A program made the position numbers and the translations under genes. Positions 1 through 9,623 of a stretch of 64,000 bases of DNA are shown here, in pieces. The DNA comes from Deltaproteobacteria bacterium RIFOXYD12_FULL_56_24 (GTDB lineage: Bacteria > Desulfobacterota > Desulfobulbia > Desulfobulbales > Desulfurivibrionaceae): assembly GCA_001799285.1 (NCBI GenBank), contig MGTD01000047.1:82487-146486 (forward strand), written 5' to 3'. Each line of letters opens with the position of its first letter. Position 1 is the first letter of the stretch. Under the pieces are notes generated by a model that saw only the letters and a program-made list of their open reading frames with translations, did not search any database and was not told where the DNA came from.

Positions 1-429
1 TTTCTGCTCAACGCCAACCGGGTGGAAAAAAGTTTTTTCAGCTCCACCCTCATCCAGAACAACGCCTTTACGGAACCGCTGCTCCTTGGCCTTGAACAGG
101 CCATTGACACCAGACTGCCGGAGATCTCCGTCCATCCCCGCTTCCGGCCCTTTGTGGAAGACTTTCTCCCCGAGTTGCTGGCCGATTGCCCGATCCGGCT
201 TCTTGCCCATCCGGAAGGCGAGCGAAGCATGGCTAAGGCCGCTCAAGGCCTGCATAACCAACGAGCCGTCCTGGCCATCGGCCCGGAGGGAGGCTGGGTT
301 GATTTTGAGGTGCAACGCTTCAAGGAGCAAGGCTTCACGCCATTCAGTCTCGGCCCCCGTATTCTCCGGGTCGATACTGCGGTTCCGGCTCTGCTGGCGC
401 AACTCAGCTTGCTGCGGCAGATTACCTAA
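1..429 (+). CDS. rsmE: 16S rRNA m3U1498 methyltransferase RsmE, 5' end outside window
   Basis: RsmE methylates N3 of U1498 of 16S rRNA in the 30S subunit, using S-adenosylmethionine. The frame is open from the first base, so the N-terminal RNA-binding domain is cut off and about 142 residues of the catalytic half remain. Visible signatures are NANRVEKSFF at the left edge, LAIGPEGGW in the middle and LGPRILRVDTA near the end; the last two build the SAM-binding knot of the SPOUT fold. A GTG at 22 is in frame but is an internal valine, not a start. The gene ends 12 bases before the 3' end of the converging murJ gene, with no obvious terminator between them. Family assignment is firm. Confidence 0.92.
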   Translation, partial: FLLNANRVEKSFFSSTLIQNNAFTEPLLLGLEQAIDTRLPEISVHPRFRPFVEDFLPELLADCPIRLLAHPEGERSMAKAAQGLHNQRAVLAIGPEGGWVDFEVQRFKEQGFTPFSLGPRILRVDTAVPALLAQLSLLRQIT

Positions 430-441
430 AGCCCCAAGCCC

Positions 442-2037
442 TCATCCTCCCCAGCCAAAACGCTGGCGGACCCGCGCCACCAGCATGGTCAACTCCTTGA
501 ACCCCAAGGCATAAAGCGTAATCCCGTAGACCGCCCCCCCTGTCGCAACAGCCACGGCGAGCGCCACAATGCTTCCCGCAAAACCGGCCTGGGCTGAAGG
601 GGCAAGAGCCTGCACTCCGGCCAGCCAGAGGGCCATGGTCAGCGAAGCGCAAAGAACCTTGGCCAACCCGGCAAAAAGATAGCGCAGGGAATACCCGGCG
701 AGTTTGCGATACAATACCGTGCTCAGAAAAAGAAAATTCAGGATCATGGCGCAGGAGATGGACAGGGCCAGAGCCTTGTGCTGCAAAAGATCAATGGTGA
801 GCCAGACCAGGAGCACGTTGCCCGCCATGGTCAGAAAACTGCCCGCCACCGGATATCTGGTTTCATCCAGGGCGTAAAACACCGGGACCATTATCTTGAC
901 CGAGGAATAGGCAAAAAGCCCCACGGCATAACAGGCCAAAGCCTCAGCGGTTCTCACGGTATCCAGGCTGTCGAAGCTGCCGTGCTGGAAAATGACCCTG
1001 GTGATGGGTTCACCCAGCAGGATCAACCCCAGCGAAGCGGGAATGGTCAGGGAGAAGGCCAGGGTGAGCGAGGAGACATAGGTTTCCCGCAGGCGACCCA
1101 TATCCTTGAGCGCGGCATATCTGGCGATCACCGGCAGGGTGGCGGTGGAGAGAGCCACCCCGAAAAGCCCCACCGGCAGCCAGAACAGACGAAAGGCATA
1201 ACTGAGCCAGGAAAGGCTGCCTTCGGCCAGGGAGGAGGCAAAATAAGTGTTGATCAGCACATTTATCTGCAGAGGTGCCAGGCCGATCACCGCCGGGGCC
1301 ATGAGTTTCAGGATGCGGCGCAGGCCGGGATGACGGAGGTCAAGCTGGGGCGCAAAAACGAAGCCGGCTCGAAACAGGGCGGGCAATTGGCAGGCAAACT
1401 GGAGCATCCCCCCGATCAGAGTGCCGATGGCCATGCCCACGATGGGCGGCTGACCAAACCGGGGCATGAGCAGGGCAAACCCTACCCCACCAATGATCGA
1501 ACCGAGATTAAAAAAACCCGAAGCCATAGCGGGAACAAAAAAACGGCCCCTGGTGTTCAAAATACCCATCACTACTGCGGACAGGGAAATAAAAATAAGA
1601 AAGGGAAACATGATCATCGAAAGAAGAGCGGTAAGCGCGACTTTCCCGGAAATCAGCTCAAACTCGGCCTCAACCATAAAAGCAACGATCTGTTCAGAAA
1701 AAAACACGCCCAACAGGGTAAGGCAACTGAGCAGAATCCCGATGAAAACCAGAACATTGCTCGCCAGAGCCCAGGTCGCTTTTTCTCCCTTGTTCGTTTC
1801 ATAATCGGAAAAAACCGCGACAAAGGCGGCGCTCAAGGCGCCTTCACCAAAAAGATCCCGCAACAGATTGGGGATCCGGAAGGCCACCACAAAGGCGTCG
1901 AAGGCAAAGCCTGCCCCGAAAAACGCGGCAAAAACCTGCTCCCGAACCAGCCCCAAGACACGGCTGCACATCACCGCCACCCCGACCGTTCCGGCGGATC
2001 TGGCTATTTTCCCTGTATCCTGTGCAGGTTTTTCCAT
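442..2037 (-). CDS. murJ: Lipid II flippase MurJ
   Basis: MurJ flips undecaprenyl-linked peptidoglycan precursor (lipid II) across the inner membrane for cell-wall synthesis. The 531-residue product has the usual MVF/MOP-family length and is hydrophobic throughout, in keeping with about 14 membrane segments. The N-terminal block with SRVLGLVREQVFAAFFGAG followed by AFRIPNLLRDLFGEGALS is the family signature, including the Arg residues lining the central cavity. The ATG at 2037 follows GGTG about seven bases upstream. The gene converges on rsmE and is divergent from mogA, so the 2038-2199 spacer carries promoters for both directions. Confidence 0.95.
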   Translation of the reverse strand: MEKPAQDTGKIARSAGTVGVAVMCSRVLGLVREQVFAAFFGAGFAFDAFVVAFRIPNLLRDLFGEGALSAAFVAVFSDYETNKGEKATWALASNVLVFIGILLSCLTLLGVFFSEQIVAFMVEAEFELISGKVALTALLSMIMFPFLIFISLSAVVMGILNTRGRFFVPAMASGFFNLGSIIGGVGFALLMPRFGQPPIVGMAIGTLIGGMLQFACQLPALFRAGFVFAPQLDLRHPGLRRILKLMAPAVIGLAPLQINVLINTYFASSLAEGSLSWLSYAFRLFWLPVGLFGVALSTATLPVIARYAALKDMGRLRETYVSSLTLAFSLTIPASLGLILLGEPITRVIFQHGSFDSLDTVRTAEALACYAVGLFAYSSVKIMVPVFYALDETRYPVAGSFLTMAGNVLLVWLTIDLLQHKALALSISCAMILNFLFLSTVLYRKLAGYSLRYLFAGLAKVLCASLTMALWLAGVQALAPSAQAGFAGSIVALAVAVATGGAVYGITLYALGFKELTMLVARVRQRFGWGG

Positions 2038-2059
2038 TAAAAATCACCAGAAAACTAAT

Positions 2060-2083
2060 GATGTGGTGCTGCTGAACAGTTAC
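2060..2083 (+). repeat. Fragment of dispersed palindromic repeat family A
   Basis: These 24 bases match the right-hand arm of the longer family A elements at 28061 and 52340 (ATGTGGTGCTGCTGAAC then GTTAC-like end). The partner arm is absent, so this looks like a solo remnant between murJ and mogA. Confidence 0.6.
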
Positions 2084-2133
2084 CAAAATAGCAGGTTGCC
2101 GGACAGAAGACAACAAGCATTCCGATTAGCTGC

Positions 2134-2163
2134 TTGACTTCATTGGCTTTTTCTTACTACTAT
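2134..2163 (+). promoter_or_regulatory. Putative sigma-70 promoter of mogA
   Basis: TTGACT at 2134-2139 and TACTAT at 2158-2163 are separated by 18 bases and lie 37 bases upstream of the mogA start. This is pattern matching only. Confidence 0.5.
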
Positions 2164-2199
2164 GCTGACTGATTTCACTTACCTTTAAGGAGACAGCGC

Positions 2200-2694
2200 A
2201 TGACCACATACACCGGCGGCATACTGACCATCAGCGACAAGGGCTCCCGCGGAGAGCGGGAAGACACTAGTGGCCCGCAATTGCAAGCGATACTCAGCGA
2301 ACAGGGATTTTCCGTGGTGGCCTATAAAATAGTCCCGGATGAGATCGCCATAATCCGGGAAACCATTCGGGCTTGGGCGGATGAAGAAAAAATTGATCTG
2401 ATTCTCAGCACCGGCGGCACCGGCGTTTCCCCCAGCGATCTGACCCCCGAGGCGACCAGGCCGATTCTTGATCGGGAAATTCCAGGCATCGGCGAAGCCA
2501 TGCGGCAAGCCAGCCTGCAAAAAACCCCCAATGCCATTCTTTCCCGAGGCATCGCCGGGATCAGAAAAAACAGCCTGATCATCAACCTTCCGGGCAGCAA
2601 AAAGGCGGCCAGGGAAAACCTGGAGGCCGTGCTCCCCGCCTTAGCGCATGCCATTTACAAGATCAAAGGCGGCAGCAAAGACTGCGGGAGCTGA
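2200..2694 (+). CDS. mogA: Molybdopterin adenylyltransferase MogA/MoaB family
   Basis: This enzyme adenylates molybdopterin before molybdate insertion, making Moco for molybdoenzymes such as formate dehydrogenases and polysulfide-type reductases. The 164-residue length fits the family. The MPT-binding signature LSTGGTGVSPSDLTPEAT is present near residue 70, followed by a PGIGEAMR segment and a NLPGSKKA loop near the C-terminus, both typical of the MoCF-binding fold. The ATG follows a good ribosome binding site (AAGGAGA). It stands alone in this window; no other Moco gene is adjacent. MogA and MoaB are hard to separate by eye, so the symbol is a best guess. Confidence 0.9.
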   Translation: MTTYTGGILTISDKGSRGEREDTSGPQLQAILSEQGFSVVAYKIVPDEIAIIRETIRAWADEEKIDLILSTGGTGVSPSDLTPEATRPILDREIPGIGEAMRQASLQKTPNAILSRGIAGIRKNSLIINLPGSKKAARENLEAVLPALAHAIYKIKGGSKDCGS

Positions 2695-2763
2695 ATCTGC
2701 CGCAAAAAAAAGGCCCACAGGGGAAACCCGTGAGCCTGGCAACAAAAGCTATAAACAAACGAC

Positions 2764-3822
2764 TCAGCCGCAATCAACCTCGACGGCCATGGTATCACTT
2801 TTCTTCATGGCGTCAATCTCCCCGATCAAATAGGGGGTTTCGCCCAGGGCTATCAGTTGCTGCATGCAGTCATCCACCTGTTTGGCATCGACCACCACAA
2901 CCATGCCGATTCCGCAATTGAAGGTACGGCACATCTCAAAGCCGGAGACTTTTCCGTTTTCCTGCAGAAAATCAAAGATCGGAAGAACATCCCAGCCACT
3001 CTTGTTAATCACCGCCTTGCAACCATTGGGCAAAACCCGCGGGATATTGTCAATAATGCCGCCGCCGGTTATGTGAACCAACCCTTTCACCTTAAACTTT
3101 TTCACCAGATTCAGCAAAGGCTCGGTGTAGATTCTGGTCGGCCGCAACAATTCTTCGCCAAGGGTACAGCCGAACTCGTCGATCCGGTCATTAACGCTGA
3201 GGCCCATCTCTTCAAAACAGATTTTGCGCACCAGAGAAAAGCCGTTGCTGTGTACCCCACTTGAGGCAAGGCCGATCAATTTATCACCAACGCTGATCTC
3301 GGAGCCGTCAATCATCTTATCACGTTCACAGATTCCGACCACGAAGCCGGCAATGTCATAATCCCCGGCCTGATACATTCCGGGCATCTCCGCTGTTTCT
3401 CCGCCGATCAGGGAGCATTTGGCAATCTCGCAGCCCTTGGCAATCCCTTTGACCACATCGGTGGCAACCGCGAGATCGAGGCCGCCGGTGGCGAAATAAT
3501 CAAGAAAGAAAAGAGGATGCGCGCCGCAGACAATGATGTCGTTCACGCACATGGCCACCAGATCGATGCCGATAGTATCATGCTTGTTGCACATTTCCGC
3601 AATCTTCAGCTTGGTGCCGACCCCATCGGTTGACGACACCAGAACCGGGTCTTGAAACTTGCCGCTGCCCAAGGCGAAAAGCCCGCCAAACCCCCCGATG
3701 CCGGTAAGCACGCCGGGGCGGAAAGTAGAGGCGACAATCGGCTTGATTGCATCAATAAAGGCATTGCCCTTATCGATATCAACTCCTGCTTGTGCGTAAC
3801 GAGAACTTTCTTTCATAGTCAT
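2764..3822 (-). CDS. purM: Phosphoribosylformylglycinamidine cyclo-ligase PurM
   Basis: PurM is the AIR synthetase of de novo purine synthesis, closing the imidazole ring with ATP. From the ATG at 3822 the product is 352 residues, normal for the family. It starts with SSRYAQAGVDIDKGNAFID, and shows STDGVGTKLKIA and DLVAMCVNDI, the phosphate- and ATP-binding segments of the PurM/SelD/ThiL superfamily, then GGETAEMPGMY and TGGGIIDNIPRVLP. The frame extends upstream to a TTG at 3843, but the ATG at 3822 (with GAAAG just upstream) or the ATG at 3816 matches homologues better. No other pur gene is adjacent. Confidence 0.95.
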   Translation of the reverse strand: MTMKESSRYAQAGVDIDKGNAFIDAIKPIVASTFRPGVLTGIGGFGGLFALGSGKFQDPVLVSSTDGVGTKLKIAEMCNKHDTIGIDLVAMCVNDIIVCGAHPLFFLDYFATGGLDLAVATDVVKGIAKGCEIAKCSLIGGETAEMPGMYQAGDYDIAGFVVGICERDKMIDGSEISVGDKLIGLASSGVHSNGFSLVRKICFEEMGLSVNDRIDEFGCTLGEELLRPTRIYTEPLLNLVKKFKVKGLVHITGGGIIDNIPRVLPNGCKAVINKSGWDVLPIFDFLQENGKVSGFEMCRTFNCGIGMVVVVDAKQVDDCMQQLIALGETPYLIGEIDAMKKSDTMAVEVDCG

Positions 3823-4382
3823 AATCGCTTTCAATAACCCCAAATTCTTAAACTTTTAAAAATCTTATAAAAAAAAGAAGCATCGGACGAAAACTCCGCA
3901 TGCTACGTTCGTGTCCCTGATTTTCATTTTTTTTGCGAGAACATCTTTAATTGCCAGACCCGTAAAAGTCAATCAATTTTCCGGTAACCCGTTGAGAACA
4001 CGATAATTGCGCAAGGGTACAAGGATAAGCGTATTCATCCTGGGAACCCCATCGCCCTAGCCCAAAGTGTACTCTGTTCAGCCTGATAAACTCAAGAGCA
4101 TTTCAACCTTACCACACGAATTGCCCGGAACTGCCCAAAGTCAAAGAGCGATTGCCACGATAAATCACTTGCGCGGTTGACCTCCTTCGTATTGTGCATT
4201 ATTCTCTAAAGCTGAAGTTTTTAATGAAATACCGCGTTTCCTTGTTGTGTTCCGGCTGCTTCTTGGCGTGTGCTTTTTCATCGTAACATTTAAAAAAACA
4301 CATCCCCAGATTCACGAACCGACAAACCGGAAAATCCCCTCTCTTTGACACCAGAGGCCATGCGCCTACGGAGGATATCACC
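3823..4382. other. Intergenic region between purM and the zinc-ribbon gene
   Basis: About 560 bases without a credible gene; the short frames here lack ribosome binding sites and family resemblance. It should carry the purM promoter near 3823-3900 (AT-rich on the minus strand) and a plus-strand promoter candidate at 4177-4205. Nothing else is recognised. Confidence 0.6.
4177..4205 (+). promoter_or_regulatory. Putative sigma-70 promoter for the zinc-ribbon gene
   Basis: TTGACC at 4177-4182 and TATTCT at 4200-4205 with a 17-base spacer. If used, the transcript would have a leader of about 170 bases before the TTG start at 4383. Confidence 0.35.
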
Positions 4383-5036
4383 TTGGATATTGAACGATGC
4401 ATCAGGCTTGCCAACGAAGAACATTACTGCCCCTATTGCAAGGAGAGACTTTCCTGCTGCGAGGCCCCGCCATTTCATATCGGCGATGGTCTGGGATGGG
4501 GAACGGATATCCTGTTCATCTGCCTCAACAACGATTGCTCCCTGTTTGCTAAAAGCTGGGAACAATTCGAGGAACGCTATGGCCACAAGGCTTCCTGCCG
4601 CTACATGCTGCTGCCGGGAGAGGAAAAAGGCATGACCATGATGGTAGGCGGGGCCGATGCCTTTACCGGCTCAGTGATTGATGTTGCGGCCATCAAAAAA
4701 CAAAACGAACGCCACAGTAAAGAAAAAATACACACCCAGGACCTGGAAAAATGTGTGGCGGAGAACAACCTTACCCCGGCTCTCACCCTTGTCCTTGACA
4801 ACTGTGCGGACCTGGCTACGCGCAAACGGGCCTGTGAACTCCTGATCGACCTGAACAATCTTGACTGCATAGATCCGATCCGCAACCACAAGTTCATCCA
4901 CGGCGAGATCGAGATGCAGGCCAGCCTGGCCATAAAACAGCTCCTGGAAAAAAACCACCGGATGGAATGCCCCTACTGTATGGAGATCATCAAGTCCCAT
5001 GCCAAAATGTGCAAGCATTGCAGCAAAGAGATATAA
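4383..5036 (+). CDS. Zinc-ribbon protein with helical middle region, function unknown
   Basis: The product is 217 residues and is not a family I can name. It begins at a TTG preceded by GGAGG at an ideal distance, the only good start. The N-terminal third has HYCPYCKERL and a second Cys pair (SCCEAP, then CLNNDCS), suggesting one metal site. The middle, about residues 110-190, is helical and reads like a single HEAT-like repeat region (RKRACELLIDLNNLDCIDPI and a following MQASLAIKQLLEK). The C-terminus is a clear zinc ribbon, CPYCMEII followed by MCKHCSKEI. Two terminal metal sites around a helical core suggest a protein- or nucleic-acid-binding adaptor, but this is inference. It is directly followed by tRNA-His. 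Confidence 0.75.
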   Translation: MDIERCIRLANEEHYCPYCKERLSCCEAPPFHIGDGLGWGTDILFICLNNDCSLFAKSWEQFEERYGHKASCRYMLLPGEEKGMTMMVGGADAFTGSVIDVAAIKKQNERHSKEKIHTQDLEKCVAENNLTPALTLVLDNCADLATRKRACELLIDLNNLDCIDPIRNHKFIHGEIEMQASLAIKQLLEKNHRMECPYCMEIIKSHAKMCKHCSKEI

Positions 5037-5128
5037 GCCTCCTTATTGCCTGAGTTTGCCCTTGCGAAACAGCAACCGATTGATTATATAAGGGGGCGTT
5101 GGTTTCGGGGATGATATCCCCCAATATG

Positions 5129-5205
5129 GTGAGCGTAGCTCAGCTGGTGGCAGCACCGGGTTGTGGCCTCGGAGGTCGTGGGTTCAAGTCCCATCGCTCA
5201 CCCCA
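5129..5205 (+). tRNA. tRNA-His (anticodon GTG), CCA encoded
   Basis: The 77-base gene folds as a cloverleaf: acceptor stem GTGAGCG/CGCTCAC, anticodon stem CCGGG/CTCGG with loop TTGTGGC giving anticodon GTG, T loop TTCAAGT between GTGGG and CCCAT, and a genomically encoded CCA. The D stem is short. The accessory island begins just downstream of its 3' end, so it is a candidate integration site, although I find no duplicated 3' end at the far side. Confidence 0.95.
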
Positions 5206-5235
5206 TTAAGGATTCCAGCATAGTCCGATAAAGAA

Positions 5236-5275
5236 CAAAAACCCGCTTCCTACTAAGGAAAGCGGGTTTTTTGTT
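5236..5275 (+). terminator. Rho-independent terminator after tRNA-His
   Basis: A hairpin with arms ACCCGCTTCC and GGAAAGCGGGT (one bulge) is preceded by an A run and followed by TTTTTTG. It can end the tRNA-His transcript and, in the other direction, transcripts from the island. Confidence 0.85.
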
Positions 5276-5300
5276 GTCCGGTGGAGGCCGAGGAAATCCG

Positions 5301-5426
5301 TTACAATACGGGTAGTGCCGATTCGGGCGGCAGACTGAGTGAGGTTCCGCAGGCAAACAGGGGCCGCTTGAGGTCGCTCCGTCGGTCGAAGCCGTAGATG
5401 GCGGCGATGGTTGGGTCTGGTTTCAT
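5301..5426 (-). CDS. Possible 41-residue ORF downstream of res
   Basis: An ATG-started frame (MKPDPTIAAIYGFDRRSDLK and about 20 more residues) begins 29 bases after the res stop on the same strand. There is no clear ribosome binding site and I recognise no family. Its position at the island edge suggests either a truncated 5' fragment of a further island gene or a chance frame. Confidence 0.25.
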   Translation of the reverse strand: MKPDPTIAAIYGFDRRSDLKRPLFACGTSLSLPPESALPVL

Positions 5427-5454
5427 TGTCGCCGCAGGAGGGTGAAGGTGTTAA

Positions 5455-8400
5455 TCATCCCACCAAATCCATCAGCTTGGCGTAACTGTCCACCACGTCA
5501 TATTTCACCTGCTCCGAGGTGATTTTTGCAAAGAATTTACGGGCGCACTCGATCTTGCATTCCTCGATTTTCCTGAGTTCCATGGAAGACATGGAGCCTT
5601 TGGTTTCGGCGACGAAATAGATGTGCTTGACCTTGCCCTCTTTAAAGGCAATGGCCCAGTCCGGATTGTAATTGCCCACCGGGGTCGGGATGCCGAACCC
5701 TCTGGGTAATTTGGCATAGACCACCACCTCGGCGCTCTTGTCCAACTCGGCTACAAATTCCCGTTCCCGCCCAGAATCGGTGAAGACATAGTCATAGACA
5801 TGGCGCTCGGTCTTTACCGCCCGGCTGAAATCCTGCTGTTTGACCACGGTGAAGATTTCGGCCAGTTTGTGGCGATCTTCCACCGGGTCATAGGAGAGGT
5901 GTTCCACCACCGCCGTGGCTTTCTGCTCGTTGATGATCCTGGCGGTCTTCAACATGAAGTCTTCCGGGTTGGTCCGGTATTGGGAGAAAATAACCGAATT
6001 GATTCCCTTCAGGATTTCGGCAACGGTCTTTCTGGTCAGCTGGGTGTCTTCGGCCAGCTTGCCGATCAGGTCATATTTGACGGCGGAATGGATGGAGTGG
6101 TTCAGGTAATCCGACTCGTTCTCCGTCACTTTGAAACCCTGGCCGGCGACCATGTCGTCGTAACTGATCTTGTCGCTTTGCTCGCCCCGTTCCACCGTGT
6201 AGCGCAGTTTGGTGACCACCAGCTCCTTGTCCAGGGCCGCCACACATTTCTTGATCAGCTCGGCGGTATCAAAATGGACGGTGTAGGCCGCCTTGCGGTT
6301 GATCTTTTCCCACAAGGCTTTGAACTCCGCCTTGTCCAGGTTGGCATTGGTGGGATTCGCTTTGCTTTTTCGGCCATCGTCGATTTTCGGCAGGACAGCA
6401 TTGCTGAAGACGCTGTCGATTAACTGGATGATTTGCAGGGCGTAAGGCGCAAGTTCCGGGGGCAGTGGGGCCAGGGTTTCGGATTTCTTGGCCTCATGGT
6501 AGATGCTGGTGATGGCGTCCTTGTCGTCGGTGTAGTCATTTTTAAGGAGGTAGCGGTAAATCTGCTTGGCCATTTGCTCCGTAACCGCCACATCTTCTTT
6601 CTCGGTTTTTAGAATCTTGCCGGTAAAATACTCCACGTCTGCCTTCCGGGGCCGGGCGGAAAGCGATTCGGACATCTCCTTTTGCAGGTCGCCGACAAAG
6701 GTCTTGTAGCTTTCGCTGGCCACTACAGTCAGGAGGTTAATGGCGTGGATGTCCGCACCGCTATCCATCCGGTCGCCTGCCTGATTGACACAAAGGCGCA
6801 GGCCCCGACCTACCTCCTGGCGCTTGCGGATACTGCTGTCGCTGTGTTTCAAGGTACAGATAACAAAGACATTGGGATTGTCCCAGCCCTCACTCAGGGC
6901 GGAATGGGAAAAGATAAAGCGCACCTCTTTTTTCCGGCGTGTTTCCTCATCATCATTTGGAGATGGGAACGATAACAAAGATTCCTTGTCCTTCAGGATC
7001 AGGTCATAGGCATCCACATCATCGGCTTCCGTACTCCGCGCCCCCATGGCCGGGTCAACCAGGCGGTTGCTTTTCTTGTCGATGGAAAAATAGCCATTGT
7101 GGGTTCTCTCCACCTTGATCCCGTTCAGATATTCGCGGTATGGCACATCAAGCAGCAATGGCAGGTCATTAAGGACGTTTTTGTACTCTTCCTCGAACAT
7201 TTGCGCGTACTCGCCGGGCAGTTCACCACCTTCTCCATAACGCCGATATTTGGCAACCTCGTCGATGAAAAAGAGCGACAGCACCTTGATACCCTGAGGG
7301 AATAGGGCCTGTTCCTTCTCCAGGTGGGCCTTGACCGCCTCGCGGATTTGAATCCGGCGCAGGGTGGCTTCGTTGACATCGCCGGTGGCCTCGCCAGCCG
7401 TCAGCACCTCGCCATTGGTAAAGGTCACGGTGTCCTGGTTCGCGTCGATCTCGCTGATGACAAAGCCCTTGTATTGCGCCAAGTTTCCGGAGAGATCAAA
7501 GAGGTTGTCGCCCTTGCCGAATTTACGGGATTTCCGGACAATGCCGCTCTGCTGTTTCACCTCGTACTCAATACGGGCCACAGGTGGGGCAGAGGGCGAG
7601 ATATCAATGGATTCCAGATAGAGATAAGCGTTGGTGCCGGTCAGCCCCCGCACTGTGATCCCGCGCACCGCAATCTTTTTGACCAGCTTCTGGGTGTAGG
7701 CGTCCAGGGCGTCCAGCCGGTAGATTTTGTTGTGTTCGGTCTTGTGGGTGGCGGAATATCGCAGAATGGCCAGCGGGTTGAACTCTTTGAGCGATTCGGC
7801 GGTTTTGGCCCCTTCCAGTTTTTGCGGTTCATCCAGGATCATGATTGGGTGGTTGCTCTTGATCACGTCGATTGGGCGGCGGGACTGGAAATCGTCCAGC
7901 TCTTCATAAATACGGCGGGCATCCTTGCCCCTGGCATTGAAGGCCTGGACATTGATGATCATTACACTGACGCCGCTGTCCGAGGAAAACTGTTCCAGGA
8001 GGTGCAAGTCCTTGGAGTTGTAAATGAAGAAGCGGGCGCGTTTGCCGTACTGTTCAAGGAAATGTTCGGCGGTAATCTCAAGGGACTTGTGAACCCCCTC
8101 ACGGATCGCCACCGATGGCACCACCACGATGAACTTGGACCAACCGAAACGGCGGTTCAGCTCGAACATGGTCTTGATATAGCAATAGGTCTTGCCGGTG
8201 CCGGTTTCCATCTCGATGTCGAGATTGACCTTGCAGGCCTTGCTGGCGACCAGGGTGGTGGATTGAGGAAGATTTTGCCGTTGTTGCACGGCATGGATGT
8301 TTTCCAGAAGCTGTTGGCCGGTCAAGACCAACTCACGGTTTTTGAAGCCGGACTGGGTAAGGTCCGCTGCCGGTTCAGGATAGAGCTTCCGTGGCACCGG

Positions 8401-8535
8401 GGCGGTTTTGGCAGTCCGCACACCGGGGTCAATCCGGTAGCTGACACTCTCGCTCCTGGGCTGATCAGCAAAGCAATCGGCCACGGCGTTAACCGCCTCG
8501 GTCTGGAAGAGCTGCTTTTTGAATTTCAGTTTCAT
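5455..8535 (-). CDS. res: Type III restriction enzyme Res subunit (helicase plus nuclease)
   Basis: Res is the ATP-dependent translocase/nuclease of type III restriction-modification and cuts only in complex with Mod. The 1026-residue length is normal. Superfamily 2 helicase motifs are visible: Walker A TGTGKT at residues 111-116, motif II LDEPQKL at about 234-240 (DEPQ, a type III-like variant of DEAH), SATH near 262, and motif [13 protein letters not shown] near 590. Near the C-terminus NPDWAI followed by FVAETKG forms a PD-(D/E)XK nuclease site with all key residues, so the enzyme looks active. Its ATG overlaps the stop of the RhuM-like gene by four bases, giving translational coupling in the order mod, rhuM-like, res. 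Confidence 0.95.
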   Translation of the reverse strand: MKLKFKKQLFQTEAVNAVADCFADQPRSESVSYRIDPGVRTAKTAPVPRKLYPEPAADLTQSGFKNRELVLTGQQLLENIHAVQQRQNLPQSTTLVASKACKVNLDIEMETGTGKTYCYIKTMFELNRRFGWSKFIVVVPSVAIREGVHKSLEITAEHFLEQYGKRARFFIYNSKDLHLLEQFSSDSGVSVMIINVQAFNARGKDARRIYEELDDFQSRRPIDVIKSNHPIMILDEPQKLEGAKTAESLKEFNPLAILRYSATHKTEHNKIYRLDALDAYTQKLVKKIAVRGITVRGLTGTNAYLYLESIDISPSAPPVARIEYEVKQQSGIVRKSRKFGKGDNLFDLSGNLAQYKGFVISEIDANQDTVTFTNGEVLTAGEATGDVNEATLRRIQIREAVKAHLEKEQALFPQGIKVLSLFFIDEVAKYRRYGEGGELPGEYAQMFEEEYKNVLNDLPLLLDVPYREYLNGIKVERTHNGYFSIDKKSNRLVDPAMGARSTEADDVDAYDLILKDKESLLSFPSPNDDEETRRKKEVRFIFSHSALSEGWDNPNVFVICTLKHSDSSIRKRQEVGRGLRLCVNQAGDRMDSGADIHAINLLTVVASESYKTFVGDLQKEMSESLSARPRKADVEYFTGKILKTEKEDVAVTEQMAKQIYRYLLKNDYTDDKDAITSIYHEAKKSETLAPLPPELAPYALQIIQLIDSVFSNAVLPKIDDGRKSKANPTNANLDKAEFKALWEKINRKAAYTVHFDTAELIKKCVAALDKELVVTKLRYTVERGEQSDKISYDDMVAGQGFKVTENESDYLNHSIHSAVKYDLIGKLAEDTQLTRKTVAEILKGINSVIFSQYRTNPEDFMLKTARIINEQKATAVVEHLSYDPVEDRHKLAEIFTVVKQQDFSRAVKTERHVYDYVFTDSGREREFVAELDKSAEVVVYAKLPRGFGIPTPVGNYNPDWAIAFKEGKVKHIYFVAETKGSMSSMELRKIEECKIECARKFFAKITSEQVKYDVVDSYAKLMDLVG

Positions 8536-9623
8536 GCGTCGCCCGCCTTCTTGTCATCCGAAGATGCGGATGGCTGCCGCCGAGTTTTTTTGCCAGCTTC
8601 GATTTGCTTCAGTTCCTGCTCCGCTTCGACAAAATGCCTTTCCACCTCGCTCGGTTCCTGTAACTGCTTGAACCGGAATTTTTCATACTCTCCGTGGGCC
8701 TTTGCCAAGGCCACATCATGGCTGATTGCCCCGGCATGGGTCAGGAGTTCGCGACCGGTCATGGTCAAGAATTGATGCAACCGTTCAAGCCAGTCCTGCA
8801 TGGTCATGGCCTGCCGGTTCAGCGCCTGAATTTCCGCCATTTCAAGGTAGGCGGTCACAATCCGGTTAAGGATATTCAGCTCCTCCTCGTTCAGATAATT
8901 CTTGGCAATTTCCACATCACGCTTGAGCAGGTTGTTGCCCGGATAATTGGTGATGCCCATGTTCGGCTGGGTGGAATCGGCCCGTTGATAGACCAACTCC
9001 GCCGCCGTATGACCGTGCGCCGCCCAGTGCATTTTGTTCTGAACCTGTTTGAAAAACTGTTTTGCGGCGTCTGAGCGCGGGTCATAGTCAAGGCTGGTGG
9101 CGTAAATCTCCAGAACCTTGCGCCAGAAAACCTTTTCGGAGGAGCGGATATCCCGGATGCGGGCCAGTAGTTCCTCAAAGTATCTTTCGTTTTGTGGTTC
9201 CTTCAGCCGTTCATCGTCCATGGTGAAGCCCTTGACGATGTATTCCTTTAATCGCTCCGTGGCCCAGATGCGGAAGCGGGTGGCGATGGCGCTTTTTACC
9301 CGGTAGCCCACCGAGATGATCATGTCGAGGTTGTAGTATTCGAGTCCGCGCCGGACATCCCGGCTGCCCTCCCGGCGAACTGTCAAATATTTTTTGACAG
9401 TTGCTTCCGGTTGCAGTTCCCCCTCTTCAAAAATGCCTTGCACATGGTGGCTGATGTTCTGCTTACTGGTTTGGAAAAGCTCCGCCATCAACTGTTGCGT
9501 CAGCCAGACCGTTTCATCCTCCAGCCGCACCTCCAATTTGATTTCACCGCTGTTGCCCTGGTAAACCAGCAATTCACCCTTGGACGGTTCTTGCCCCTGG
9601 CCTTCGTCCTTTTTACCTTTCAT
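8532..9623 (-). CDS. rhuM: RhuM-family protein embedded in the type III R-M operon
   Basis: The 363-residue protein belongs to the RhuM (COG3943) family, named from a Salmonella pathogenicity island and often found inside R-M operons; its molecular role is not established. Seen here: an N-terminal winged-helix-like segment with [20 protein letters not shown], the family core [16 protein letters not shown] then [15 protein letters not shown], and a basic, charged C-terminal tail ([16 protein letters not shown]). The helix-turn-helix-like N-terminus suggests DNA binding. The gene overlaps mod at its start (ATGA-type) and res at its end, so expression is tied to both. A role in modulating Mod/Res assembly or target choice is inference. 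Confidence 0.88.
   Translation of the reverse strand: MKGKKDEGQGQEPSKGELLVYQGNSGEIKLEVRLEDETVWLTQQLMAELFQTSKQNISHHVQGIFEEGELQPEATVKKYLTVRREGSRDVRRGLEYYNLDMIISVGYRVKSAIATRFRIWATERLKEYIVKGFTMDDERLKEPQNERYFEELLARIRDIRSSEKVFWRKVLEIYATSLDYDPRSDAAKQFFKQVQNKMHWAAHGHTAAELVYQRADSTQPNMGITNYPGNNLLKRDVEIAKNYLNEEELNILNRIVTAYLEMAEIQALNRQAMTMQDWLERLHQFLTMTGRELLTHAGAISHDVALAKAHGEYEKFRFKQLQEPSEVERHFVEAEQELKQIEAGKKTRRQPSASSDDKKAGDA

Noticed and set aside
778..2040. 420-codon plus-strand frame opposite murJ
   Set aside because: It mirrors murJ exactly, is extremely rich in Gly, His and Gln, and shows no domain. It is a shadow caused by the codon bias of the real gene.
7324..8775. 483-codon plus-strand frame opposite res
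   Set aside because: Spans the res/rhuM-like overlap on the antisense strand without any motif, while both real genes have full motif sets.
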